Below, piece by piece: positions 12,679 through 24,900 of a stretch of 64,000 bases of DNA. The translations under genes and the position numbers were made by a program. The stretch's first letter is position 1. The number at the start of each line of letters is the position of its first letter. The DNA is from Apostichopus japonicus (taxonomy: Eukaryota > Echinodermata > Holothuroidea > Aspidochirotida > Stichopodidae), in assembly GCF_037975245.1 (NCBI RefSeq), contig NC_092576.1, positions 15,970,611 to 16,034,610 on the forward strand, given 5' to 3'. The notes below the pieces were generated by a model, which worked only from the letters and a program-made list of their open reading frames with translations, was not told the DNA's origin and ran no database searches.

Positions 12679-12837
12679 GTCAAAAGGAGAGCAGTAACAT
12701 CTTGCCCGCACTAAGGCGTGCCAGGTTTCTTTGGAACTGAATACCCTTATAGTCGATGGAATGGACCAATCAAAGACTGATCTGCCACATTTTGTCCAGA
12801 GTGAAAAGGATGTAAAACATCCACATCCACATAACAG
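12679..12837 (+). pseudogene. Transposase-like pseudogene, DGMDQ block
   Basis: Exon-like: TTTTTACTAG before, GTCAGT after. The frame reads LELNTLIVDGMDQSK then TDLPHFVQSEKDV. The DGMDQ-K-LPH signature is the best family marker here and contains a candidate first catalytic Asp. A TAA at 12695 stops the same frame. Confidence 0.7.
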
Positions 12838-13405
12838 GTCAGTACTGTATTATCATGGAGGTCTGTTTTACCTCCATGGTATTGTGAAGTGACCTAAGAG
12901 TGCACAAGACGGAAAGTGTTTATGTCATTGTAAGTGTAAACATCACGTTTTCTGGTTTCCGAGAAATTGTAATCCTACAGTATGAAATTGTAATGTCATG
13001 TTGGTGTATAGTACAGTATGTATGTGCGTGAGCAGTATGTGTGTGTGGGTGTTTATACAGGGTGTTTGTTTGCATGATGCCTTGTTTTACAACACAATGT
13101 CTCAAGAGGGGAAGCTTGATTATCTTCATAAATAGTATAAGGATGGACACCTAAGGTTACAAGAAGTCTAGTGTTCCTATTGTTTTGGTTGAGGTCAAAT
13201 CAATTATGTTCTTTATTTTGTTGTTCTGATAAAGATTATGGCCTTAGTATCCATCAAATATTATGTGACTGTTTTGTTTTGTTTGTTAAAGCACATAGTA
13301 GGTTAATTATCAAACTTTATTTAATAGCAGAAAACAAGTAATAACAACCTCTTTATCATACATGTCACTGAAGTAGTATATATTCATTCTTCTCTTTCTT
13401 TTCAG

Positions 13406-13632
13406 GTGTCCTAATTCACACTAAAGGTCCATGTGACAAGTTTGCATATATGTTATGACTGATCTGAAGCATATCCAACATGATTCAAACATGACTATTA
13501 CATGCAATTTGTGGACACTAGTGAAGCACAAGGATACTCTTGGGAAGGATCTGTTTTTGCAAATGGATAATTGTTACAGGGAGAATTAGAACCGCTATCT
13601 TCTGTCCTTCTGCCCTTCTGCTCCTTGCTTTT
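13406..13632 (+). pseudogene. Transposase-like pseudogene, MDNCYREN block
   Basis: Acceptor CTTTTCAG at 13398-13405. One frame gives VLIHTKGPCDKFAYM; after a frameshift another gives DLKHIQHDSNMTITCNLW and GKDLFLQMDNCYREN, then a TAG at 13587 and NRYLLSFC. The DNC-REN-NRY signature usually holds the second acidic residue of the presumed catalytic core. Confidence 0.7.
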
Positions 13633-14022
13633 AGAGTTGAAGATCTTCAGAGTGGTGATATATATAAATGTTATAACTTTGCTAAAGAAGTTATTGAAGT
13701 ATCTGACTATATTCAAGTTGGGAATATAGCAGCCGTAAACCTCATTGATTCAAGCACACGACCATACTTTGGAGAAGTCACTAAAATTTAAAAGGATGAG
13801 GTTATTTTACATTGGATGAAGGGATCCTGGACTGGAGACTGGAAACTGCTAGACTGTGGCCAAGAAAGAAATAAGCAGCCATACACACCATCAGTTTCTT
13901 TCCATTCCTTAATGTTCTGGGACTTTAATTTAACCCATAAAAATCGCCTTCCAAAGAGGGAAGTCTGTGACTTGAAAGAAAGATATGCAGCTATAGATAA
14001 AGAATTTGAGCTGAATAACTAG
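13633..14022 (+). pseudogene. Transposase-like pseudogene, C-terminal block
   Basis: One frame reads GDIYKCYNFAKEV, DSSTRPYFGEVTKI, TAA (13789-13791), KDEVILHWMKGSWTGDWKLL, then MFWDFNLTHKNRLP and a terminal TAG. The pattern fits the small C-terminal FG-V...HW-G--G-W domain of the family. A single premature stop divides it. Confidence 0.65.
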
Positions 14023-14139
14023 GAAACCTTATGTTTTACACATACTATTGATTGGGCAGTGTGTACTCTTTTTTTTTTTACAACAACTTGTGTAAAAGAA
14101 GATATGTAGTTTTGAGAAACACACACAATTTTGTTGGTG

Positions 14140-15030
14140 TATTGCTACACTTAACTGGTTGGGGCGTACTGGTACGCCCCAAAGATATATACAATTTATC
14201 ATAGGGGTGTATTTCTACTCTAAACTGGTTGGGGCGTACTGGTACGCCCCAAAGATATATACAATTTATCATAGTGGTATATTTCAACACTTAACTGGTT
14301 GGGGCGTACTGGTACGCCCCAAAGATATATACAATTTATCATAGGGGTGTATTTCTACTCTAAACTGGTTGGGGCGTACTGGTATGCCCCAAAGATATAT
14401 ACAATTTATCATAGTGGTATATTTCAACACTTAACTGGTTGGGGGGTACTGGTACGCCCCAAAGATATATACAATTTATCATAGTGGTCTATTGCTACAC
14501 TTAACTGGTTGGGGCGTACTGGTACGCCCCAAAGATATATACAATTAATCATAGTGGTGTATTGCTACACTTAACTGGTTGGGGCGTACTGGTACGCCCC
14601 AAAGATATATACAATTTATCATAGGGGTGTATTTCTACTCTAAACTGGTTGGGGCGTACTGGTACGCCCCAAAGATATATACAATTTATCATAGTGGTAT
14701 ATTTCAACACTTAACTGGTTGGGGCGTACTGGTACGCCCCAAAGATATGTATATAATTAATCATAGTGGTGTATTGCTACACTTAACTGGTTGGGGCGTA
14801 CTGGTACGCCCCAAAGATATATACAATTTATCCATAGAGGTGCATTTCTACACTTAACTGGTTGGGGCGTACTGGTATGCCCCAAAGATATATACAATTT
14901 ATCATAGTGGTGTATTGCTTCACTTAACTGGTTGGGGCGTATTGGTACGCCCCAAAGATAGAACTTATTACAAGTAGAGGTGTATTGCTACACTTAACTG
15001 GTTGGGGTGTATTGGAACGCCCCAAAGATA
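14140..15030. repeat. 70-bp satellite, 13 units, GTAC hairpin in each
   Basis: Units start with GGGGCGTAC at 14161, 14231, 14301, 14371, 14441, 14511, 14581, 14651, 14721, 14793, 14864, 14934 and 15004. Each holds the near-perfect palindrome GGGGCGTACTGGTACGCCCC, then AAAGATATATACAATTTATC. The first nine have a strict 70-bp step with an alternating 140-bp higher-order pattern (CTACTCTAAACTGG versus CAACACTTAACTGG); later units are irregular and more diverged. Open frames across it are by-products. Confidence 0.97.
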
Positions 15031-15861
15031 CAAAAAAAAATTGTATAATATATCCATTTTGCCCCAAAATGACTATTTATCAAAAAATACTTGTATTTTA
15101 TGTTCGCTTTGGGAAAATCATACCAAAAATAATCATATATTAAATTTTTGCTATGTTTTGTCAACTTGATTGATAAAAATCTTTGCTTTTGTTAGTAAGT
15201 GATGGTTTATTCAAAATTCAGTGAATGCTATGGCTAAATTGCTTAATTTGTTAGTATCTGTAACAGCAAACTCTTTTAAGACATCTAATCCACCAGAATA
15301 GAGATAAAATGTTTATGTCTGCTCGTTTTACTATGAATTAACAAGGTAACACTGTTGTGTTAAATTATTCCATGTAAATGGCTATGTATCCTGCATTTCT
15401 GAATAAATGTATATTTACAGAATTTTACAAATAAGAAATGTTACATGCAAATAAATGAGAAAATACGCAACATATTTCAAATGTCATATTTTTCATGTAC
15501 TTATACAATGCAAAAACCAGGCCTTGGTTAACAGACCACATTTCAACGTAAAAGGGTTGAATTCACTCGTACATCTTTCATTTTTCAGCTTTTACTTGGA
15601 GAAAAAGTGAAAAGTCATATTTCCTTAATTACCCAAATGTTTCCTAGTCTCTTTATTGTTAAGGTAAATTGTTTAAGTTAATTTAAATTTTTACTTGAAA
15701 AGGAAAATTTGTCCAGACCGTGTATCGTTATACCTTATCCACGCCAATGGAGAATTCACTAAACATCCATTTATTAAGAAGAAAGAAACATATCATAGAG
15801 TTAGATACTTTCCACTTTCAAGCATTGTCACATGCAAAACATGATTCTTGGTTCTTTTCAG
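15031..15861. other. AT-rich DNA before the first LRR exon; no exon recognised
   Basis: No ATG-initiated signal peptide and no LRR N-terminal cap could be read. From about 15690 the sequence matches the intron upstream of exon alpha-1 in blocks D, E and F. The start of the receptor gene must lie further upstream or in an exon too short to recognise. Confidence 0.55.
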
Positions 15862-15933
15862 GTCACTTAGTCAAAACAACTTGACGGCGCTTCCTGAATA
15901 TATATTTTCTGATATGATTTCCTTACAGCGTTT
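15862..15933 (+). CDS. LRR exon, block A alpha-1
   Basis: 72 nt, TTTTCAG before and GTAAGT after, phase 2/2. Reads [13 protein letters not shown]...LISL-type repeat ending LQRL. First exon of the receptor that I can recognise. Unlike its copies in D and E it keeps an intact donor. Confidence 0.8.
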
Positions 15934-18900
15934 GTAAGTTTATTTTCAATCATTATTATTCATGTAATTAAATTGATTGATTATTGAAAAATATTCAATG
16001 ACTATTCATCATTATATCGTGTTTGGATTTCGTGTTCTTCCATCTGGATGAATGTCCAATTATGGAACATTTTGACGAATATAACTTGCAAACTGGGTTA
16101 GAATAGTGCACGGTAACGTAGCAAGAACAAATGTACAATTGTTCCTCTAAGGACACGGTCAAATTAATATCTCTCATTTACTGTCTGGTTTTGTTTGCGA
16201 TTCACGTATGCGATTTCTTCGTTGGCTTTGTAAGATTTCGCAATGATGAGATTACTAAATTTTTGAATTTGCACACTCCTAAAAAAGAAACGAGTTCCGT
16301 AAAATCACTTTAGCGTTAAATTGACTGAAAAAACCCATCATTTTAGTTCATAATTTGGTTGAAAATTCCTTTCAGGGATCTGTCAGCAAATAGCTTGTGG
16401 TCTCTCCAAATTAACACCTTTTCTAGTCTCGAGAACATCCAAAAGTTGTAAGATTTTGTTGTCTTTTTCATGAAATCGTTATGATGTAATGAGCATTTTT
16501 GGCCAAATATGATCACTTATAGTGTACTCTCATTGAACACTATATGGAACCAAAGAAGTATTTTGATCATGGAGATCCGTTGTCGTTTTAAAGGAATAAT
16601 TAAATACTGTCTCAGTTTTATGAAATAAAATAATATGCAAAGCCTGAATACGGAGCCAGTGAAATCACCTACTGTTGTTCCCCGTTATGGACATATATAT
16701 CGTAGACATGTAATTTACTTCATTAAACTGAGTTCATTGCAAGCTCATTTGGGAGTGAAATCATGTAAGCATGTCAAAAATATAATCATTGTGCATCAAC
16801 ACGTGTTATAAATTACAGATTTACACATGTCGTGACTTTCCTCTAGTATACTTAATAGTTAATGATTCTCAGCTATGACAACGTTGAAAGTCGGGAGATT
16901 GTTCTCGGGAAATAACATTTTCGCTCTAAGCTAGTAAAGAGACTGTTCCAACTAACTTTCACTTGTCCTAAACTCATGGGGAAAGAAGAGCTGATGTTTT
17001 TTTTTAACACGAATGCAATCACAACTCAACTCTTGAAAAGGACAATTAGTCTAGACCGCCAATCCCAATGTAGAATTCACTAAACACCCATTTATTAAGA
17101 AGAAATAAAAATAGAGTAATATACTTTCCACTTTCCAACATTGTCACATGCAAAACATGATTCTTGGTTCTTTTCAGGTTACTTTATCAAAACAACTTGA
17201 CGGCTCTTCCTGAACATATATTTTCTGATTTGATTTCCTTACAGTATTTGTAAGTTTACATATATTTTCAATTATTAATAATATCAATAAATTTATTGAT
17301 TATTGAAAACTATTCATTGACTATTCATCATTATATCGTGTTTGGATTTTGTGTTCTTCCATCTGGATGAGTGTCCAATTATGGAACTTTTTTGACGAAT
17401 ATTAGTTGGGTTAGAATGGTGCACGGTAACGTAGCAATAACAAATGCACAATTGTTCCTTTAAGGAAACGGTCAAATTGATATCTCTCATTTGCTCTGTG
17501 GTTTTGTTTGCGATTCACGTACGCGATTTCTTCGTTGGCTTTGTAAGATTTCGCAATGACGTGATTACTTAATTTATGAATTTGCACACTCCTAACAAGG
17601 AAACAATATCCCTAAAATCGCCTAAGCGTTAAATTGACTGTCTAATTTCGGTAAATGTCTGAGTGGACTAACGCAGGAAAGAAAGTGTCGCAGAGGCAAA
17701 AACGAATGTTTTCGTCTCACAATTTGACTTTCATATCCCTGCAGTTACACATAGTAACACACAGTATGAGTTCTTACGGTGTAGCCAACCATCATACCTC
17801 TGTTATCGTATGATATTCATATTACTTGCAGAGATCTGGGTGAAAACAAGTTGGGATCTCTCCCAATGCATATATTTTCCAATCTCTCGAAGCTTGTGCG
17901 GCTGTAAGTTTTTTTTTTTTTTTTTTTTCACTAAGTCCTATTATTGAAAACTATTCATTGACTATTCATCATAATATCGTGTTTGGATTTTGTGTTCTTC
18001 CATCTGGATGAGTGTCCAATTATGGAACTTTTTTGACGAATATTAGTTGGGTTAGAATGGTGCACGGTAACGTAGCAATAACAAATGCACAATTGTTCCT
18101 TTAAGGAAACGGTCAAATTGATATCTCTCATTTGCTCTGTGGTTTTGTTTGCGATTCACGTACGCGATTTCTTCGTTGGCTTTGTAAGATTTCGCAATGA
18201 CGTGATTACTTAATTTATGAATTTGCACACTCCTAACAAGGAAACAATATCCCTAAAATCGCCTAAGCGTTAAATTGACTGTCTAATTTCGGTAAATGTC
18301 TGAGTGGACTAACGCAGGAAAGAAAGTGTCGCAGAGGCAAAAACGAATGTTCTCGTCTCACAATTTGACTTTCATATCCCTGCAGTTACACATAGTAACA
18401 CACAGTATGAGTTCAAGTCTTACGGTGTAGCCAACCATCATACCTCTGTTATCGTATGATATTCATATTACTTGCAGAAATCTGGGTGAAAACAAGTTGG
18501 GATCTCTCCCAATGCATATATTTTCCAATCTCTCGAAGCTTGAGGAGCTGTAAGTTTTTTTGTTTTTTTTTCACTAAGTCCTATTTATAATATGTTTTTG
18601 TACTTGTTCAATTCATTTTCTCAAACATATTTGCCTGCGTTCATATGTTACGGTAAAATGTCCTGTCGTACTATAACTTTGTGCATTAAGTCCTTTCAGG
18701 GGTCTGTCTGAAAAGACCTTGACGTCCCAACCTGTCACGATATACATATTACTTGCAGATATCTGGCTAAAAACAAGTTGGGATCTCTCCAGATGCATAT
18801 ATTTTCTAATCTATCGAATCTTGAGGAGCTGTAAGTCTCTTTTTTTTCACTAAGCCCTATTTATATTATGTTTTTGTAAATGTTCAATTCATTTTCTCAA

Positions 18901-21900
18901 AGATATTTGCCTGCGTTCATGTGTTACGTAAAATGTCCTTTCGTACTATAACTTGTGTATTTAGTCCTTTCAGGGGTATGTCTGAAAATACCTTGACGTC
19001 CCTAACATGTCACGATCTTTTGTAATCTCACAAACCTCCAGGATTGTAGGATTGTCCCATGTTCATAATATATGACTGAATTGCAGGTAACTTGGGAAAC
19101 AGGGTCAAACTGAACTGTAACGGGCCATTACTTTTCATTTATGTATATTACTAATATTCATTCAACATCCTCAAAATCAAACTTTGTTTTTTTTGCTGAT
19201 GATACAACAGTTCTGTTTTGTTCAAAATAAGAATTTAAAGGATGCAAGTTTACATGCAGAGAAAGAATTTACAAATAGGGTGAACAAAATAGTACTTATT
19301 AATATAGTTTATTCCAATACCTTTGTTTTTCCTTTTCGTATTTTGAAATTTATACAAGAGACAATATCACTTGCAGCTATGTTAAGGATCAGTAAACTTA
19401 TTAAATTATGTATTATTTATGTCTAATTATAAAATCCTTATGAAGGTGATGTTTGTATAATGTGATAATGGTAAAAATATTGTTGACTAAAAAGAGTGAT
19501 TTCCTGTAAATCAATATTTATATAAAGTGTTTACCATGCTGTTTCTCCGCCGATTTTATGAATTATATCAAAATCTCACATTAAAGAAAAACAAAATATA
19601 TTGGCTTTGTATAACTGTCATTGAAGGCGTATTGCCCGAGTGTTATAATTTTACAGAGAGCACCCCTGGTGCTTTGAATCTGACAATTTACACAGAAAAC
19701 CAACGTTTATAGGCAAGCCAAGCCGTAAATAAGAAATTGTGTGTTGTTCTTATTTATTTACTATATATCTGTCATATCACTTGCTACACATTCAATTCTT
19801 TCTCTGATTGGTTATCACTCAAGTGGGTTTGAAGCCTTAATTCTATCAAAATGCCTCGGGTAGTATGTTGTTCGTCATTGTTCTGATATTTATCACGTAA
19901 TAAATGTCAGGTTAAAAACACGACTTTGAGTAACTTACCTAATATTCTGTTGAACGGATAGCGTATATGCATGTTAATCACGGTAGACTTTATACTAATG
20001 GAAGGAATCGTGTTTTCTGATTTAACGTCGACAAATGTTTCATTTGCATTCTTTGCGCATTTTTAGTGAACATTATCCTATGCTGCTATTGTGAGAATGA
20101 ATGAAAGAAGGATTATTTACCCAAATTTTGACTGAAAAAAACCCATCATTTTAGTTCATAATTTGGTTGAAAATTCCTTTCAGGGAACTGTCAGCAAATA
20201 GCTTGTGGTCTCTCCAAATTAACACCTTTTCTAGTCTCGAGAACATCCAAAAGTTGTAAGATTTTGTTGTCTTTTTCATGAAATCGTTATGATGTAATGA
20301 GCATTTTTGGCCAAATATGATCACTTATAGTGTACTCTCATTGAACACTATATGGAACCAAAGAAGTATTTTGATCATGGAGATCCGTTGTCGTTTTTAA
20401 GGAATAATTAAATACTGTCTCAGTTTTATGAAATAAAATAATATGCAAAGCCTGAATACGGAGCCAGTGAAATCACCTACTGTTGTTCCCCGTTATGGAC
20501 ATATATATCGTAGACATGTAATTCACTTCATTAAACTGAGTTCATTGCAAGCTCGTTTGGGAGTGAAATCATGTAAGCATGTCAAAAATATAATCATTGT
20601 GCGTCAACACGTGTTATAAATTACAGATTTACACATGTCGTGACTTTCCTCTAGTATACTTAATAGTTAATGATTCTCAGCTATGACAACGTTGAAAGTC
20701 GGGAGATTGTTCTCGGGAAATAACATTTTCGCTCTAAGCTAGTAAAGAGACTGTTCCAACTAACTTTCACTTGTCCTAAACTCATGGGGAAAGAAGAGCT
20801 GATGTTTTTTTTTAACACGAATGCAATCACAACTCAACTCTTGAAAAGGACAATTAGTCTAGACCGCCAATCCCAATGTAGAATTCACTAAACACATATT
20901 TATTAAGAAGAAATAAAAATAGAGTAATATACTTTCCACTTTCCAACATTGTCACATGTAAAACATGATTCTTGGTTCTTTTCAGGTTACTTTATCAAAA
21001 CAACTTGACGGCTCTTCCTGAACATATATTTTCTGATTTGATTTCCTTACAGTATTTGTAAGTTTACATATATTTTCAATTATTAATAATATCAATAAAT
21101 TTATTGATTATTGAAAACTATTCATTGACTATTCATCATTATATCGTGTTTGGATTTTGTGTACTTCCATCTGGATGAGTGTCCAATTATGGAACTTTTT
21201 TGACGAATATTAGTTGGGTTAGAATGGTGCACGGTAACGTAGCAATAACAAATGCACAATTGTTCCTTTAAGGAAACGGTCAAATTGATATCTCTCATTT
21301 GCTCTGTGGTTTTGTTTGCGATTCACGTACGCGATTTCTTCGTTGGCTTTGTAAGATTTCGCAATGACGTGATTACTTAATTTATGAATTTGCACACTCC
21401 TAACAAGGAAACAATATCCCTAAAATCGCCTAAGCGTTAAATTGACTGTCTAATTTCGGTAAATGTCTGAGTGGACTAACGCAGGAAAGAAAGTGTCGCA
21501 GAGGCAAAAACGAATGTTTTCGTCTCACAATTTGACTTTCATATCCCTGCAGTTACACATAGTAACACACAGTATGAGTTCTTACGGTGTAGCCAACCAT
21601 CATACCTCTGTTATCGTATGATATTCATATTACTTGCAGAAATCTGGGTGAAAACAAGTTGGGATCTCTCCCAATGCATATATTTTCCAACCTCTCGAAG
21701 CTTGAGCGGCTGTAAGTTTTTTTTTTTTTTTTTTTTCACTAAGTCCTATTATTGAAAACTATTCATTGACTATTCATCATTATATCGTGTTTGGATTTTG
21801 TGTTCTTCCATCTGGATGAGTGTCCAATTATGGAACTTTTTTAACGAATATTAGTTGGGTTAGAATAGTGCACGGTAACGTAGCAAGAACAAATGCACAA

Positions 21901-24900
21901 TTGTTCCTTTAAGGAAACGGTCAGATTAATATCTCTCATTTACTGTCTGGTTTTGTTTGCGATTCACGTATGCGATTTCTTCGTTGGCTTTGTAAGATTT
22001 CGCAATGATGAGATTACTAAATTTTTGAATTTGCACACTCCTAAAAAAGAAACGAGTTCCGTAAAATCACTTTAGCGTTAAATTGACTGAAAAAACCCAT
22101 CATTTTAGTTCATAATTTGGTTGAAAATTCCTTTCAGGGATCTGTCAGCAAATAGCTTGTGGTCTCTCCAAATTAACACCTTTTCTAGTCTCGAGAACAT
22201 CCAAAAGTTGTAAGATTTTGTTGTCTTTTTCATGAAATCGTTATGATGTAATGAGCATTTTTGGCCAAATATGATCACTTATAGTGTACTCTCATTGAAC
22301 ACTATATGGAACCAAAGAAGTATTTTGATCATGGAGATCCGTTGTCGTTTTAAAGGAATAATTAAATACTGTCTCAGTTTTATGAAATAAAATAATATGC
22401 AAAGCCTGAATACGGAGCCAGTGAAATCACCTACTGTTGTTCCCCGTTATGGACATATATATCGTAGACATGTAATTCACTTCATTAAACTGAGTTCATT
22501 GCAAGCTCGTTTGGGAGTGAAATCATGTAAGCATGTCAAAAATATAATCATTGTGCGTCAACACGTGTTATAAATTACAGATTTACACATGTCGTGACTT
22601 TCCTCTAGTATACTTAATAGTTAATGATTCTCAGCTATGACAACGTTGAAAGTCGGGAGATTGTTCTCGGGAAATAACATTTTCGCTCTAAGCTAGTAAA
22701 GAGACTGTTCCAACCAACTTTCACTTGTCCTAAACTCATGGGGAAAGAAGAGCTGATGTTTTTTTTTTAACACGAATGCAATCACAACTCAACTCTTGAA
22801 AAGGACAATTAGTCTAGACCGCCAATCCCAATGTAGAATTCACTAAACACCCATTTATTAAGAAGAAATAAACATAGAGTAATATACTTTCCACTTTCCA
22901 ACATTGTCACATGCAAAACATGATTCTTGGTTCTTTTCAGGTTCCTTGATCAAAACAACTTGACAGCTCTTCCTGAACATATATTTTCTGATTTGATTTC
23001 CTTACGGTATTTGTAAGTTTACATATATTTTCAATTATTAATAATATCAATAAATTTATTGATTATTGAAAACTATTCATTGACTATTCATCATTATATC
23101 GTGTTTGGATTTTGTGTTCTTCCATCTGGATGAGTGTCCAATTATGGAACTTTTTTGACGAATATTAGTTGGGTTAGAATGGTGCACGGTAACGTAGCAA
23201 TAACAAATGCACAATTGTTCCTTTAAGGAAACGGTCAAATTGATATCTCTCATTTGCTCTGTGGTTTTGTTTGCGATTCACGTACGCGATTTCTTCGTTG
23301 GCTTTGTAAGATTTCGCAATGACGTGATTACTTAATTTATGAATTTGCACACTCCTAACAAGGAAACAATATCCCTAAAATCGCCTAAGCGTTAAATTGA
23401 CTGTCTAATTTCGGTAAATGTCTGAGTGGACTAACGCAGGAAAGAAAGTGTCGCAGAGGCAAAAACGAATGTTTTCGTCTCACAATTTGACTTTCATATC
23501 CCTGCAGTTACACATAGTAACACACAGTATGAGTTCTTACGGTGTAGCCAACCATCATACCTCTGTTATCGTATGATATTCATATTACTTGCAGAGATCT
23601 GGGTGAAAACAAGTTGGGATCTCTCCCAATGCATATATTTTCCAATCTCTCGAAGCTTGTGCGGCTGTAAGTTTTTTCTTTCTTTTTTTTTCACTAAGTC
23701 CTATTATTGAAAACTATTCATTGACTATTCATCATAATATCGTGTTTGGATTTTGTGTTCTTCCATCTGGATGAGTGTCCAATTATGGAACTTTTTTGAC
23801 GAATATTAGTTGGGTTAGAATGGTGCACGGTAACGTAGCAATAACAAATGCACAATTGTTCCTTTAAGGAAACGGTCAAATTGATATCTCTCATTTGCTC
23901 TGTGGTTTTGTTTGCGATTCACGTACGCGATTTCTTCGTTGGCTTTGTAAGATTTCGCAATGACGTGATTACTTAATTTATGAATTTGCACACTCCTAAC
24001 AAGGAAACAATATCCCTAAAATCGCCTAAGCGTTAAATTGACTGTCTAATTTCGGTAAATGTCTGAGTGGACTAACGCAGGAAAGAAAGTGTCGCAGAGG
24101 CAAAAACGAATGTTCTCGTCTCACAATTTGACTTTCATATCCCTGCAGTTACACATAGTAACACACAGTATGAGTTCTTACGGTGTAGCCAACCATCATA
24201 CCTCTGTTATCGTATGATATTCATATTACTTGCAGAAATCTGGGTGAAAACAAGTTGGGATCTCTCCCAATGCATATATTTTCCAATCTCTCGAAGCTTG
24301 AGGAGCTGTAAGTTTTTTTTTTTTTTTTTTTTTTTTCACTAAGTCCTATTTATAATATGTTTTTGTACTTGTTCAATTCATTTTCTCAAAGATATTTGCC
24401 TGCGTTCATATGTTACGGTAAAATGTCCTGTCGTACTATAACTTTGTGCATTAAGTCCTTTCAGGGGTCTGACTGAAAAGACCTTGACGTCCCAACCTGT
24501 CACGATATACATATTACTTGCAGATATCTGAATAAAAACAAGTTGGGATCTCTCCAGATGCATATATTTTCTAATCTATGGAATCTTGAGGAGCTGTAAG
24601 TCTCTTTTTTTTTCACTAAGCCCTATTTATATTATGTTTTTGTAAATGTTCAATTCATTTTCTCAAAGATATTTGCCTGCGTTCATATGTTACGGTAAAA
24701 TGTCCTGTCGTACTATAACTTTGTGCATTAAGTCCTTTCAGGGGTCTGTCTGAAAAGACCTTGACGTCCCAACCTGTCACGATATACATATTACTTGCAG
24801 ATATCTGAATAAAAACAAGTTGGGATCTCTCCAGATGCATATATTTTCTAATCTATCGAATCTTGAGGAGCTGTAAGTCTCTTTTTTTTTCACTAAGCCC

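Larger units (their letters stand above)
6848..14022 (+). pseudogene. Decayed multi-exon transposase-like gene
   Basis: Exon-like blocks at 7853-8116, 8237-8831, 10012-10123, 12679-12837, 13406-13632 and 13633-14022 read in order like one protein. Recognisable pieces are CGKIVCEKAFCMFFGI, QLQEVHLNHLK, VDGMDQSKTDLPHF, LFLQMDNCYREN and a C-terminal PYFGEVTKI with HWMKGSWTGDW. I know this set from many uncharacterised, transposase-like proteins in invertebrate genomes; I cannot name the family. In-frame stops (8444, about 8549, 12695, 13587, 13789) and frameshifts in most blocks show that it is dead. The segment between DNCYREN and the C-terminal block appears deleted, and a foldback element sits in one intron. 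Whether it was a mobile element or a host gene derived from one cannot be told. Confidence 0.7.

Noticed and set aside
14140-15030. Regular repeats with hairpins, reminiscent of a CRISPR array
   Set aside because: The sequence between palindromes is also conserved, so there are no unique spacers; it is a satellite in an animal genome.
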